DNA of 64,000 nucleotides from Amylolactobacillus amylophilus DSM 20533 = JCM 1125 (GCF_001936335.1 NZ_CP018888.1:806001-870000); one strand, 5' to 3'. Positions 34,434 to 43,002 are shown, counted from the stretch's first letter. The notes: generated from the letters alone by a model not told the origin. Numbers and translations are program-made.

Positions 34434-34619
34434 GACAGAAACATAGTCAATACAAGTGAGCCATTTAAAAACGGGAAAGCGCTTATGAGAGAATTAAAGG
34501 AGTTGTGGCGTTATCGTATTGGTGACTACAGGATACTATGTCGAATTAATAAAGAAGATATCATTATCGAAATAGTCAAGATTGCTCACCAGAAGAGTGT
34601 CTATATATTTAGAAAGTGA
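34434..34619 (+). pseudogene. RelE/ParE-type toxin, 5'-truncated
   Basis: An open frame ending at TGA 34617-34619 reads GKALMRELKELWRYRIGDYR, then ILCRINKEDIIIEIVKIAHQ and SVYIFRK. This is the C-terminal two thirds of a RelE/ParE toxin, including the LWRYRIGDYR core and the KIAHQ...VY end. No start codon or N-terminal third is visible; the frame runs back into the broken response regulator. Probably a fragment left by a deletion. Confidence 0.65.
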
Positions 34620-34621
34620 GT

Positions 34622-34828
34622 TTAGTGAATTATCTTTGTCTCATTTAGTACAGAATCTAGTTTCTTATTAAGTGTTTCCACAACAATATTGACGTTGCTA
34701 TATGCTACATTTGTCGTCATGATTCTAGTAAACTCCGAAATAGTCATTCCTTTAGATCTAAGCTTTGCGTTGGCAGATTTCTTAATTTTATGGTCAATTT
34801 GTATCAGAGTCCGATCCTGTATAGTCAA
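34622..34828 (-). CDS. RelB/DinJ-like antitoxin
   Basis: 68 residues, TTG start. IQIDHKIKKSANAKLRSKGM followed by TISEFTRIMTTNVAYSN fits the ribbon-helix-helix layout of RelB/DinJ antitoxins (beta strand, helix, LG-t-seairm helix). It ends 2 bases from the end of the convergent relE fragment, an abnormal orientation since relB normally precedes relE on the same strand. The ribosome site is weak. It may be an orphan or decaying gene. Confidence 0.5.
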   Translation of the reverse strand: MTIQDRTLIQIDHKIKKSANAKLRSKGMTISEFTRIMTTNVAYSNVNIVVETLNKKLDSVLNETKIIH

Positions 34829-35014
34829 ATTAATCTTTCTTTCTGGATAAATAATTTGTACTCAAACTGTGCAAATAGTGTAAGTCCGTTTACTCTATGC
34901 TACCCAGCTCACTGTAAATTGATTAAAATATGTGATTTAGTTCTCCAATTTCAGCCAAATATGCCTATACTATATAAAGAGACATACCATAGTGATGGAA
35001 ATAGGAGATTGAAC

Positions 35015-35386
35015 ATGGATGAGAAATTTCTAGAAGTGATGCAACACGAAGGTCCTGCAACAATTGTGACGATAAACGGAAATCCGGCGAGCGTGGTGAA
35101 CACGTGGATGTCATATATTGAGGTTGATCCGGAGAGAAAGACGCTCTTAATTCCGGCCGCCGGAATGCACAGTATTGAGGGCGACTTCGCTAAAGATAAT
35201 ACGGTGACAATTACCGTGGGTACCAAGGAGGTTGAAGGAACTGAGGGACCTGGTGCGGGTTTTCACGTCTACGGCAAGGGGCACTTTATCGACGCCGGTG
35301 AGGACTTTGAGGGCATGAAATCGAAGTTTGAGTGGATTCGTAAGGTTCTGGTGATCGATGTGACAGATATGGCCCAGAAAATCTAA
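35015..35386 (+). CDS. Pyridoxamine 5'-phosphate oxidase-like (FMN-binding split barrel) protein
   Basis: Cytoplasmic protein of 123 residues with the split-barrel pattern: GPATIVTINGNPASVVNTW at the N-terminus, TLLIPAAGMHSIEGDFAKDN in the middle, then VTITVGTKEVEGTEGPGAG and FHVYGKGHFID. Such proteins bind FMN or a related cofactor; the reaction is unknown. I start at ATG 35015 (TAGGAGATT upstream) rather than the longer open frame, whose extra N-terminus is low-complexity and has no ribosome site. A TATACT box lies about 45 bases upstream. A hairpin terminator follows. Confidence 0.82.
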   Translation: MDEKFLEVMQHEGPATIVTINGNPASVVNTWMSYIEVDPERKTLLIPAAGMHSIEGDFAKDNTVTITVGTKEVEGTEGPGAGFHVYGKGHFIDAGEDFEGMKSKFEWIRKVLVIDVTDMAQKI

Positions 35387-35408
35387 AGTTAAATTATTTG
35401 TAGATATA

Positions 35409-35440
35409 GTAGTCACCCTCAATTTTGGGTGACTACTTTC
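35409..35440 (+). terminator. Terminator after the PNPOx-like gene
   Basis: 10-bp perfect stem GTAGTCACCC/GGGTGACTAC; the T-tract is short (TTTC). Confidence 0.65.
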
Positions 35441-35578
35441 AGTTATAGCATGATTTAAACCACTTACGCACCTAAATTTGACCGCTTACTCCGATATGCT
35501 TTTTCCCCGTTCTAAATATGCTTTAATGAATTTAAGCAAAAGTAGAAGTTAAAAGAATGAAATTCGTGGGAGCTTGGA

Positions 35579-36907
35579 ATGAAAAAATTTAATTTAGGGC
35601 CACAGATTTGGAAGTATCTGATTAGTCGCTTCGCTGGGGTATTTGGCAGCTCGATGTTGAGTTTCGCACTTGGTCTGTACGTTTTGCGGCAGACGGGATC
35701 GGCTCTTGGAATGGGGATTACGCTGATCACCGGTCCCCTAGTCTCCTTGGTTCTGACGCCATTCGTTGGTTATGTGGTGGATACGATGAGCCACCGGAAA
35801 ATTGTGATTGTTGGGCAGTTGGCAAGCATGCTCGCGCTTTTGTCATTCGGAATTGTGATTAGTGTCTGGCCGGAGCAGTACTATATCCAGATTATTAGCT
35901 TGATGGTTATTCTTCAGGTAACCGATAATTTCTTTGGTACAGCACTACAATCGAGTATGATTTCCTTGTTTGAGGGTGCTGAGTTGCAACGTGTGAACGG
36001 CTTAGCCCAATCGCTCAATGCTACCGCATCTTTTCTGGCGCCAATTATCGGTGCTGTCGTCTACACCTTAGTTTCCATCGGCAGTTTCGCCTTCATCGAA
36101 CTCGGATTTGAGCTCATCGCTCTAGCGGGTGTCATGATGTTGAACTTTGATGCTCAAAGTGTGACGAACGCTGAACCGGAGACTGATGTTTCGGCTGAGC
36201 AGGAGGAACATGAGAGTATCTGGCAGAACTTCAAGGTGGGCTTTGGCTACATCAGAACCCAGAAATTATTATTATTTGTTATTTCGGTGTCAACGTTAAT
36301 TAACTTCTTCTTCGCAGCCATCAATGTGGGGCAGCCCTTTATCTTGGTGGATTCTCTTCGTTTGAGTAATGGGCAATATGGGATGACGGAATCCGCCTTC
36401 GCAATTGGGATGGTCCTCGGTGGAGTGCTATTCAGTGCAATGAATTTGAAGCAACACTTCGTCCTCGTTAGTTTCAAAAACATTATAATTGTCTCGATCT
36501 TATTGGGGATTATCGGTGTGCCACTGTTGTTTAACTGGTCAAGTAATGTGAATACTATCTTCTATGTCGCATTTAATATGCTAATCGGAACAATCCTGGT
36601 CTTTGTGAATAGCCCCGTTGGTATCTATATGCAGGCCAACATCGATCCGAAGTTCCAAGGACGTGTGTTCTCGATTATGAGCACACTGTCAATGTTGCTC
36701 ATGCCAATTGGTACACTATTCTATGGTGTGTTATTCGACCATTTGAACGGTGCGTTAATCTTTGCTGTTACTGGCCTGATTCTACTTTTGATCGTCAGCA
36801 CAGCCCTTGTGGCCGTAGCGAAATTGAAGCTAATTGAGCAGGATGAAGCACAGCATGCGGAGATTGACAAGGCTGAAGCGGTTCCAAGTGAGACTGCTGT
36901 CAATTAG
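35579..36907 (+). CDS. MFS efflux transporter
   Basis: 442 residues with twelve hydrophobic segments and an acidic, charged central loop (about residues 195-215) and tail. GYVVDTMSHRKIVIVGQL (about 61-78) is the loop 2-3 motif of the major facilitator superfamily. The layout resembles the MFS_3 / macrolide-efflux MefA group. GGGAG lies shortly before the ATG. Single-gene unit with its own terminator. Substrate unknown. Confidence 0.87.
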   Translation: MKKFNLGPQIWKYLISRFAGVFGSSMLSFALGLYVLRQTGSALGMGITLITGPLVSLVLTPFVGYVVDTMSHRKIVIVGQLASMLALLSFGIVISVWPEQYYIQIISLMVILQVTDNFFGTALQSSMISLFEGAELQRVNGLAQSLNATASFLAPIIGAVVYTLVSIGSFAFIELGFELIALAGVMMLNFDAQSVTNAEPETDVSAEQEEHESIWQNFKVGFGYIRTQKLLLFVISVSTLINFFFAAINVGQPFILVDSLRLSNGQYGMTESAFAIGMVLGGVLFSAMNLKQHFVLVSFKNIIIVSILLGIIGVPLLFNWSSNVNTIFYVAFNMLIGTILVFVNSPVGIYMQANIDPKFQGRVFSIMSTLSMLLMPIGTLFYGVLFDHLNGALIFAVTGLILLLIVSTALVAVAKLKLIEQDEAQHAEIDKAEAVPSETAVN

Positions 36908-36932
36908 TTAATTGATTGTGGTACTACAAGTT

Positions 36933-36971
36933 AGTGGTGCTTGAATGAAAAATTTCAACCACCACTTTTTT
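36933..36971 (+). terminator. Terminator after the MFS gene
   Basis: AGTGGTG-c-TTGAA / TTCAA-c-CACCACT with a T6 run. Confidence 0.75.
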
Positions 36972-36999
36972 GCGGTATCCTATGGGTAGGAGGTGCAAT

Positions 37000-37782
37000 A
37001 TGGCGGAATATCAGCGAGTAATTCAATTGGCAGGAGCGCTTAACTTTCGTGATTTGGGTGGCTATGTTAATCAACACGGGCAGACCGTTTCTTGGGGTAA
37101 AATCTATCGGGCTGCGGACTTGTCGCTGTTGACGCAATCCGATCGGGATAAATTGTCGTGGCTGCAGATTAAGCATGATGTTGACCTTCGCTCGACGTCT
37201 GAGCAGGAGAGAAATCCGGATAGGTTATGGTCTGGTGCTAAGTTGACTAAGAATCCTATCTACCCAGAACAGGGGAATACCCCCGCACTTTTCGGTACGC
37301 CAAGTATCTGGTGGCGCAAGGTACATCATATTCCGGAGGCGGCAAACGGCTTTGCCCAGATTTACCAGAATGTGATTCTAAATAAGCATGCAAAACAGGC
37401 GTTTGCAACAACGTTCAAGATACTTTTACAAAATGAGCCAACGGTGTTTCATTGCTCGGCGGGGAAGGACCGAACTGGAATGACTGCCGCCTTAGTCCTT
37501 CTGGCGTTAGAAGTGCCAGAAGAGACGATTATTGCCGATTATCTACTGACCAACGAATTATTCGGTTTTGGCACGGGTAATGTACCAGAAGATGAGGCCG
37601 AGATTGAGCGGCTCGTTAGTCGGATGAACCTGCAGACCGGTGAGGCAGAGGTGATGCAGACGGTAATCGAGACCATTAATGTTGGTTATGGTGGGATTGC
37701 TAATTACTGGCAGGATGCCTTGGGTCTCAAACTAGACCAATTTCAGAAATTACGTAAGCTTTATTTGGTAGATGATAATTAA
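37000..37782 (+). CDS. Protein-tyrosine phosphatase (low-similarity Y_phosphatase3 type)
   Basis: Cysteine-based phosphatase of 260 residues. The catalytic P-loop FHCSAGKDRTGM (about residues 150-161) has the required Cys and Arg. The N-terminal NFRDLGGY and DVDLRSTSEQE stretches are typical of the bacterial IphP/Y_phosphatase3 family. AGGAGG lies directly upstream of ATG 37000, so I prefer this to the ATG at 36970. Substrate may be phosphotyrosine proteins or phosphoinositides; no partner kinase is nearby. Confidence 0.87.
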   Translation: MAEYQRVIQLAGALNFRDLGGYVNQHGQTVSWGKIYRAADLSLLTQSDRDKLSWLQIKHDVDLRSTSEQERNPDRLWSGAKLTKNPIYPEQGNTPALFGTPSIWWRKVHHIPEAANGFAQIYQNVILNKHAKQAFATTFKILLQNEPTVFHCSAGKDRTGMTAALVLLALEVPEETIIADYLLTNELFGFGTGNVPEDEAEIERLVSRMNLQTGEAEVMQTVIETINVGYGGIANYWQDALGLKLDQFQKLRKLYLVDDN

Positions 37783-37830
37783 ATTACCTAATTATATAAC
37801 TTAGTTACGTTTTTTAGATGAGCCAATGTT

Positions 37831-37860
37831 TTGTTTGTGATGTAGACCATTCGCTATAAT
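37831..37860 (+). promoter_or_regulatory. Promoter of the acidic Met-rich protein gene
   Basis: TTGTTT (37831-37836), 18-base spacer, perfect TATAAT (37855-37860). Confidence 0.65.
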
Positions 37861-37909
37861 TGAATTGAGGCGGTGAGTGGCCGCCAAATAGCGAGAAGGA
37901 GGACACTAG

Positions 37910-38362
37910 ATGCATCATAATAAGGAACACGAAGCAGACAAAGACCGGATGAACGATGTTTTGGTTGAAGAGATGGAGAATCAAAATGTCGTGCGGACCG
38001 AGGATAACATGGGTGAGCGGATGGATGTCGGGATGAACCCTGAAGAGACTATGCGTGAGGACATGGACATGAATCCCGAAGAAGGGATGCCCGAGATGCC
38101 GGATGAGGCGGGAGAAAACCTGCATGATTCGCAACGTTACGGTGATACTGATACCATTGATGTGAGTGATGAAATCAGTGCTTTGGGCGCCGAGGAGAAT
38201 CTGGCTAACGACGGTGATGAATATTCCCCGGAGTCGTTAGAGGGTATGGGCCAAGACGAGAGACATGAGATGCAACAAGAAGCCAACAACATTGCGCAGA
38301 ACAATGACGATGAGCTGGCGAAATTGCATGGTGACCGTCGTGGGTTACGCCAAGACAGCTAA
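37910..38362 (+). CDS. Acidic, methionine-rich, probably disordered protein
   Basis: 150 residues, no family recognised. Composition is extreme: Glu, Asp, Met and Asn dominate, with almost no hydrophobic residues other than Met, no Cys, and no membrane segment. MNPEE occurs twice in similar settings (GMNPEETMRED, MNPEEGMPEM). The C-terminus is less acidic and ends with HGDRRGLRQDS. AAGGAGG precedes the ATG, and a promoter and terminator frame it, so it is a real single gene. Likely unstructured; a metal-binding, oxidant-sensing or stress role is speculation. Confidence 0.8.
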   Translation: MHHNKEHEADKDRMNDVLVEEMENQNVVRTEDNMGERMDVGMNPEETMREDMDMNPEEGMPEMPDEAGENLHDSQRYGDTDTIDVSDEISALGAEENLANDGDEYSPESLEGMGQDERHEMQQEANNIAQNNDDELAKLHGDRRGLRQDS

Positions 38363-38400
38363 GTTAGTAATCTGACGAATCAATTAATTAGACGAATGAG

Positions 38401-38431
38401 CCCCCAACCTTGATTAGGTTGGGGGTGTTTT
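38401..38431 (+). terminator. Terminator after the acidic protein gene
   Basis: CCCCCAACCT / AGGTTGGGGG perfect 10-bp stem with 5-base loop and T-rich tail. Confidence 0.85.
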
Positions 38432-38552
38432 ATTAGAAGCGCCCAAGTATCTTAGTAAAATATTTGCAAAAAATAATTTAATTTCCTATTTACTTAATTT
38501 TATTCTCATGATATTGTTGTTCGTAACATATAATCTTAAAGGGGGATTAATC

Positions 38553-40190
38553 ATGAAGAAGAAACGAATATTCTTAATGGGATTTATAACTGTTGCAACT
38601 GCTTTGACCTTGGCCGCATGTAGCAACAACAGCAGTAGTTCATCCCAGGGTGATGATAAGCAAGTCTGGCGCCGGATGGAGAAAGATATTATTTCATCCA
38701 TGGATGGTTCAATTATTACTGACGCAATCTCCGGCCAAGCCTTACAAGATACGATGGAGGGCTTGTATCGGTATCAGGGCCAGAAACTTACGCCAGCCGT
38801 GGCTAAGAAAGTCGTGGAGCCAACAAACGATGGCCTGAAATATGCTTTTAAGCTGCGTAAGTCCAAGTGGAGTAACGGTGATCCTGTGACAGCGAAGGAT
38901 TTCGTTTATTCATGGAAGCGCGCGGTTGATCCCGCTACTAAATCTGAATATGCGTACTTATTTAGCGGAATTAAGAATGCTGATGATATCATTGCAGGCG
39001 AAAAAGATCCGTCAACCCTTGGCGTCAAGGCAACAGATGACTATACTTTTGAGGTTGATCTAGAAAGATCAGTTCCATATTTTGGCACAATGCTGACCAA
39101 CCCCGTCTTCTTCCCACTGAACCAGAAGGTGGTCGAGAAGTACGGTAAGAAATATGGTACACAAAGTAAGTACGTTGTTTATAACGGCCCGTTCAAGATG
39201 ACGAAGTGGAACGGTACGAACAACAAGTGGGTTGAAGTGAAGAATAATTCTTACTGGAACAAGAGCAAGGTGAAGCTTGACGAGATTCAAGTCCAGGTTC
39301 TGAAGGATTCTGACACAGCATTGAGTTTATTCCAAGCAGGCAAGATCGATGATGTCGTGGTTTCAGGTGACACTGCCGCCCAAATGAAGGATGACAAGAG
39401 TTACCGTCCACAGAAACAATCGAGGTTGACGTATCTCACACTGAATGTGGCTAAGGTTCCAGCATTCAAAAATACGAAGATTCGTCAGGCATTCTCATAC
39501 GCAATCGACCGGAATGAACTTGTAGATAGTGTGTTATCTGACGGTTCGATCCCAGCACAAGTTTTGGTCCCAGAGGGATTGGCAGCTAACGAGAAGACTG
39601 GGAAAGACTTCACCAAGGAAGTAGGTACTGGGAAGAAGTACACTAAGTATGACCCAGAGAAGGCTACTAAGCTGTTCAAGGAAGGATTACAAGAGGTTGG
39701 TGCTTCAAGTGTCGAACTTGAGCTGTTAGGTGATGATACGGAAGACCAGAAGAAGGTTCAGGAGTACCTGCAAAGTACATTGGAGAAGAACTTACCTGGG
39801 TTGAAGTTGAATATCGCAAGTATTCCGTTCAAAACCAGAGTTTCGCGTTCTCTGGCCGGTGATTTTGACGTGGTGGTTTCTGGTTGGTCAGCAGACTTCC
39901 CAGATCCAATCACATTCCTTGATTTGTTCGAGACGACGAACTCATATAACTTTGGTAAATGGTCGAATGCATCATTTGATAAGTATGTGAAGAATAGTAA
40001 GAACAAGGATGCAGTCGATCCCGATGCTCGCTGGCAAGATCTGTTAGACGCTAGTGATGTGTCCGTTGAGGATATGGGTGCGGTTCCGCTATACCAGAAT
40101 GTGCAGGCGCACCTGGTGAACATGAAGGTGAAGAACTTGTATTACAGTCCAGCTAATAACTATAATTTTGTTGGAACATATTTGAAATAA
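38553..40190 (+). CDS. oppA: Oligopeptide ABC transporter substrate-binding lipoprotein
   Basis: Peptide-binding lipoprotein of 545 residues on the outer face of the membrane. Signal peptide with lipobox LAACSN (Cys near residue 23), then the family 5 solute-binding domain: SIITDAISGQALQDTMEGLY, LRKSKWSNGDPVTAKDFVYS, the signature of OppA/DppA, and VVVSGWSADFPDP near the C-terminus. Start is ATG 38553 with AAAGGGGG upstream. It stands alone with no oppBCDF here, so it must use a transporter encoded elsewhere or act as a chaperone or pheromone binder. Confidence 0.9.
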   Translation: MKKKRIFLMGFITVATALTLAACSNNSSSSSQGDDKQVWRRMEKDIISSMDGSIITDAISGQALQDTMEGLYRYQGQKLTPAVAKKVVEPTNDGLKYAFKLRKSKWSNGDPVTAKDFVYSWKRAVDPATKSEYAYLFSGIKNADDIIAGEKDPSTLGVKATDDYTFEVDLERSVPYFGTMLTNPVFFPLNQKVVEKYGKKYGTQSKYVVYNGPFKMTKWNGTNNKWVEVKNNSYWNKSKVKLDEIQVQVLKDSDTALSLFQAGKIDDVVVSGDTAAQMKDDKSYRPQKQSRLTYLTLNVAKVPAFKNTKIRQAFSYAIDRNELVDSVLSDGSIPAQVLVPEGLAANEKTGKDFTKEVGTGKKYTKYDPEKATKLFKEGLQEVGASSVELELLGDDTEDQKKVQEYLQSTLEKNLPGLKLNIASIPFKTRVSRSLAGDFDVVVSGWSADFPDPITFLDLFETTNSYNFGKWSNASFDKYVKNSKNKDAVDPDARWQDLLDASDVSVEDMGAVPLYQNVQAHLVNMKVKNLYYSPANNYNFVGTYLK

Positions 40191-40204
40191 GCTTTGAAAT
40201 TTAA

Positions 40205-40242
40205 AAAACCGCCAACCTCTTCGAGAGAGATTGGTGGTTTTT
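40205..40242 (+). terminator. Terminator after oppA
   Basis: AAAAACC-CCAA-CTCT tcga GAGAG-TTGG-GGTTTTT, a long hairpin with small mismatches and T5. Confidence 0.8.
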
Positions 40243-40385
40243 GTGTGGAGTAAAATCTGGATTTTATAAAAATTCTCGGGCTATTTTCGTACAACTCAAG
40301 GTGTTCAGTTTGTCTCAAAATTGAATGGGAACTGGGACTTTGTGCCTGGAATACCTATTAAATAGGAAATTGATACTGAAACTTT

Positions 40386-40838
40386 TTAATGTGCTTCATC
40401 CGTTTTCTGCATAATAGCATCTGTCAGTGCTTTAGAGTAGTGGAGGTGCAATCTTTTACCAGACTCGTCCGCCCATTTTGGAATAGCTAAGGTTAGTTCA
40501 ATTGGGTCATTATAATCGAGAAAATCATCTAAATCCACTGTAACCATTGAAATAAATGATTTATCAACCTGAAATTTAAAATCAAAATCATCATCTTTGA
40601 AAGGATTGTTTCCTACAAGTGAGAGGTCATTAATATTAGATGGCCTTGGAACATGTTTGCCATCTTCGACATAATATGTTAGAAGATTTCCGAGGAGATC
40701 CACGGCCATTCTAATTGCGTCACTAATGTTATTTCCTTGCGTTGCAGAATTTTCTAAGTCTGGAAAGTGAACGAAATAAGGAACTTCTTCAGTTTCGGTG
40801 TCATCAAAGTAAAAAAGTGCTGGATAAGTGTATAGCAT
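40386..40838 (-). CDS. HicB-family antitoxin-like protein (orphan)
   Basis: 150 residues. The N-terminal half has the HicB fold: YPALFYFDD...VPYFVHFPDLENSATQGNN, then ISDAIRMAVDLLGNLL. The second half has FISMVTVDLDDFLDYNDP and LTLAIPKWADESGKRLHLHY, the usual C-terminal DNA-binding extension with IPkWl. AAGGAGAT precedes ATG. No hicA (small dsRNA-binding toxin) can be seen on either side, so it is an orphan or regulates something else. Divergent from the next gene across 83 bases. Confidence 0.82.
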   Translation of the reverse strand: MLYTYPALFYFDDTETEEVPYFVHFPDLENSATQGNNISDAIRMAVDLLGNLLTYYVEDGKHVPRPSNINDLSLVGNNPFKDDDFDFKFQVDKSFISMVTVDLDDFLDYNDPIELTLAIPKWADESGKRLHLHYSKALTDAIMQKTDEAH

Positions 40839-40921
40839 AAGTTAAATCTCCTTTCGATTAACAGACAATTTATACGATAAAATTAAGTCTATGGGTTATT
40901 TATAACAGGAGGGGTATATCG

Positions 40922-41614
40922 ATGAATATTTATTGCCAGGTTTCTGCTATGGTAGATAAGAATGACGTTGCACGTGCAAACGAATTTCTGAGTACGCACT
41001 ATCTAGATTTGGGAGATATGTCAGAAATACTGATGAATAGCGTTTCATATGATAAGAATCTCCCCTTTGATGTGCCATTTGGTAGCCAAATTGTTTCTGA
41101 TTTTGATCCAGAGCGTGCTACTAAGATTATCGATGATTATTATGGGGCATATCCTAGTAATAAGGTCGATATTAATAATCCTGACCAAGTGGATGACTTT
41201 GTTAATGGGTTCGTCAAACTAGTATTTCCTAATCTGCCAACTCAACAAGTTAATGACCCAAACCTTGTAGAAGTTAAGTCTGACAAAATCATTGGTATCT
41301 TCAAGATTAGATCCGCTGAACATTTAGCTAAGCTAGGTTACGATATTGCGACGGCAATTCAGCTGATGGTTAAATATATTGCAGATAATCAAGAGATTCC
41401 ATTTGATGGCGTTGGTGACGGAGCTACACCCGAGCAAAAGAAATATTATGAAGAGAATAAGGAACAAATAGTTAAAGATCTCGATGAGTTAGTTAATAGG
41501 GTTAGTGGTGAACCTAAAATGGTTGATGCTGATCACCCGGAAAATATTGCTGAATTTTTTGATGAAGAATTTCCTGAAATGGATGAGCTCTTTCGTGGTT
41601 GTGAATTTCAGTAA
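40922..41614 (+). CDS. Protein with two DinJ/RelB-like segments
   Basis: 230 residues, acidic, no signal or membrane segment. Residues about 13-50 (DVARANEFLSTHYLDLGDMS...LPFDVPF) and about 128-165 (KIRSAEHLAKLGYDIATAIQ...IPFDGVGD) share the pattern A-e-x-L-x-x-LG/ld-x-x-xA-I...-PFD of RelB/DinJ antitoxins, the second much more clearly. The segments appear to be an internal duplication separated by an acidic linker. AGGAGGGG precedes ATG. It is divergent from an orphan HicB. No toxin is adjacent. An antitoxin-derived regulator is my best guess. Confidence 0.6.
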   Translation: MNIYCQVSAMVDKNDVARANEFLSTHYLDLGDMSEILMNSVSYDKNLPFDVPFGSQIVSDFDPERATKIIDDYYGAYPSNKVDINNPDQVDDFVNGFVKLVFPNLPTQQVNDPNLVEVKSDKIIGIFKIRSAEHLAKLGYDIATAIQLMVKYIADNQEIPFDGVGDGATPEQKKYYEENKEQIVKDLDELVNRVSGEPKMVDADHPENIAEFFDEEFPEMDELFRGCEFQ

Positions 41615-42434
41615 GAATCATGGATGAGTTAACTAAAGACATTTAGAATAGGAAATAATTGAGCTGATAATCATCAAAAGAAGGCTGATAGAGTGAACGC
41701 AGTATTTGGTGAGTAACCCAAGAAGTGAAATTATCTATGACGAATTGCTGGAATTTCAGGTATATCCAGGCACCATTCTGGTTAACGTTAGTTTTAGAAC
41801 GAGGATTAATTTCACACAAGTGCTCAAGATGCGGTGGATATTGCAGTTGAGTCTGCTGATGGTGGTGAATTTATGGTCGGCGACTATATTTGGGCGAACA
41901 ACATGGGTTGTGAAGGGCGTCGTGGTATCACTAGCAAAATTATCCTTTTTGACGTTACTAGGACATTTCCCGTGCCGAAGTGTCGACCAAACTCAACTGG
42001 CTGTCCGTAAACGAATTGAAGTTCTTACAACTTCAGGATAAACGAATTTTGCAAAAATAAAGTTGCAGCACAATACTCAGGCAGCACAACCGCTGTGCTG
42101 GATAGGTATGGCAAGGTACCACTGCAAGTGAACCTCGAACTCTTGTTACAGAATGGTGCTCTGCTTGTGTTAGTCTTACACCACTTGCAAGTTAGTTGCG
42201 GGGCCCTTGATTATCGACGCAACGCTAGATCTACATTAACTAACAAGGAGGACATACCAACGACGGCGGTTGTTGAACCGCCTGAATATATGACATGCTT
42301 CAAACAACGCATGTCAATCAGAAAATTATTTTTCAGCGCTGGCTGTGCAACTTATAAATATTTTTTGTAAAAATCACAAGCATTAATAACCCCCGTTTCT
42401 TATTTGAATGCTAAACTCGATATGAAAGAGTTAG
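41615..42434. pseudogene. Degenerate region with gene fragments
   Basis: About 820 bases with no intact gene. A plus-strand frame from about 41709 reads SNPRSEIIYDELLEFQVYPG. Shifting frame near 41815, a second reads HTSAQDAVDIAVESADGGEF and continues to 42008. Around 42060-42150 the plus strand gives QYSGSTTAVLDRYGK, while around 42204-42345 the minus strand gives HVIYSGGSTTAVVGMSS, so two related fragments lie in opposite orientation. Several short perfect hairpins occur (42082-42100, 42265-42282, 42291-42316). I do not recognise the parent protein. Confidence 0.45.
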
Positions 42435-42461
42435 TTGCTTAAGAGAAAGGGGTTATTTTAT

Positions 42462-42821
42462 ATGCTTGACGTAATTAAATCAATCGACAATCTAGCTTGG
42501 ACAATTGAGCATCACTTCCAACACATCAAGAATAAAAACGATTTCATTCGTGCAGTTGCAGTTCAATTTGAGCTCTCCTACACAGATTTTCGCGTTATTC
42601 AATTGGCGCTTCAGCTGGACCCAACGGAAATGGATTTGCTAAAACGATTTAGTGCAGCGTACGAAAATGAGGTTTATCCATTTGAAAGTGAGTTTGCTTT
42701 CTACGGGTTAGATGCGTTTAACGAGAAGTACGGTGAACAAATTGACCGGTATGAGCAGGGAGTGCAGAAACTGCTAGTTATTCTTGATGAAATTAAGAAT
42801 GTTAATTCAGTAGCTGAATAA
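42462..42821 (+). CDS. Small hypothetical protein
   Basis: 119 residues, mostly helical by composition (LDVIKSIDNLAWTIEHHFQH; FIRAVAVQFELSYTDFRVIQ), no membrane segment, no recognised family. ATG 42462 has AGAAAGGGG upstream, better than the in-frame start 27 bases earlier. A terminator follows the gene, which supports it being expressed. Confidence 0.65.
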   Translation: MLDVIKSIDNLAWTIEHHFQHIKNKNDFIRAVAVQFELSYTDFRVIQLALQLDPTEMDLLKRFSAAYENEVYPFESEFAFYGLDAFNEKYGEQIDRYEQGVQKLLVILDEIKNVNSVAE

Positions 42822-42837
42822 GACATATGGCGTCGTC

Positions 42838-42864
42838 AACGGGTTCAAATGAACTCGTTTTTTG
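42838..42864 (+). terminator. Terminator after the 119-residue gene
   Basis: AACGGGTTC / GAACTCGTT (one G-T pair) with 4-base loop and T6. Confidence 0.8.
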
Positions 42865-42893
42865 CTGGGGCATTGTGCTAGCTAATAAAACCA

Positions 42894-42923
42894 TTGTGAA
42901 TCTTTAAATATTTCTACTATAAT
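42894..42923 (+). promoter_or_regulatory. Promoter of the repeat-tailed membrane protein gene
   Basis: TTGTGA (42894-42899), 18-base spacer, perfect TATAAT (42918-42923). Confidence 0.65.
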
Positions 42924-43002
42924 AGATATAATTGAAACAAAATAGTTAACTCATATTCACTAGAGGGAGTAGCTGGGCGATTGGACTCAGTTGAGATAAA
43001 GT

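Noticed and set aside
34790-35014. N-terminal 75-residue extension of the PNPOx-like protein
   Set aside because: No ribosome site, unrelated composition, and it overlaps the relB-like gene; ATG 35015 has a clear TAGGAGATT.
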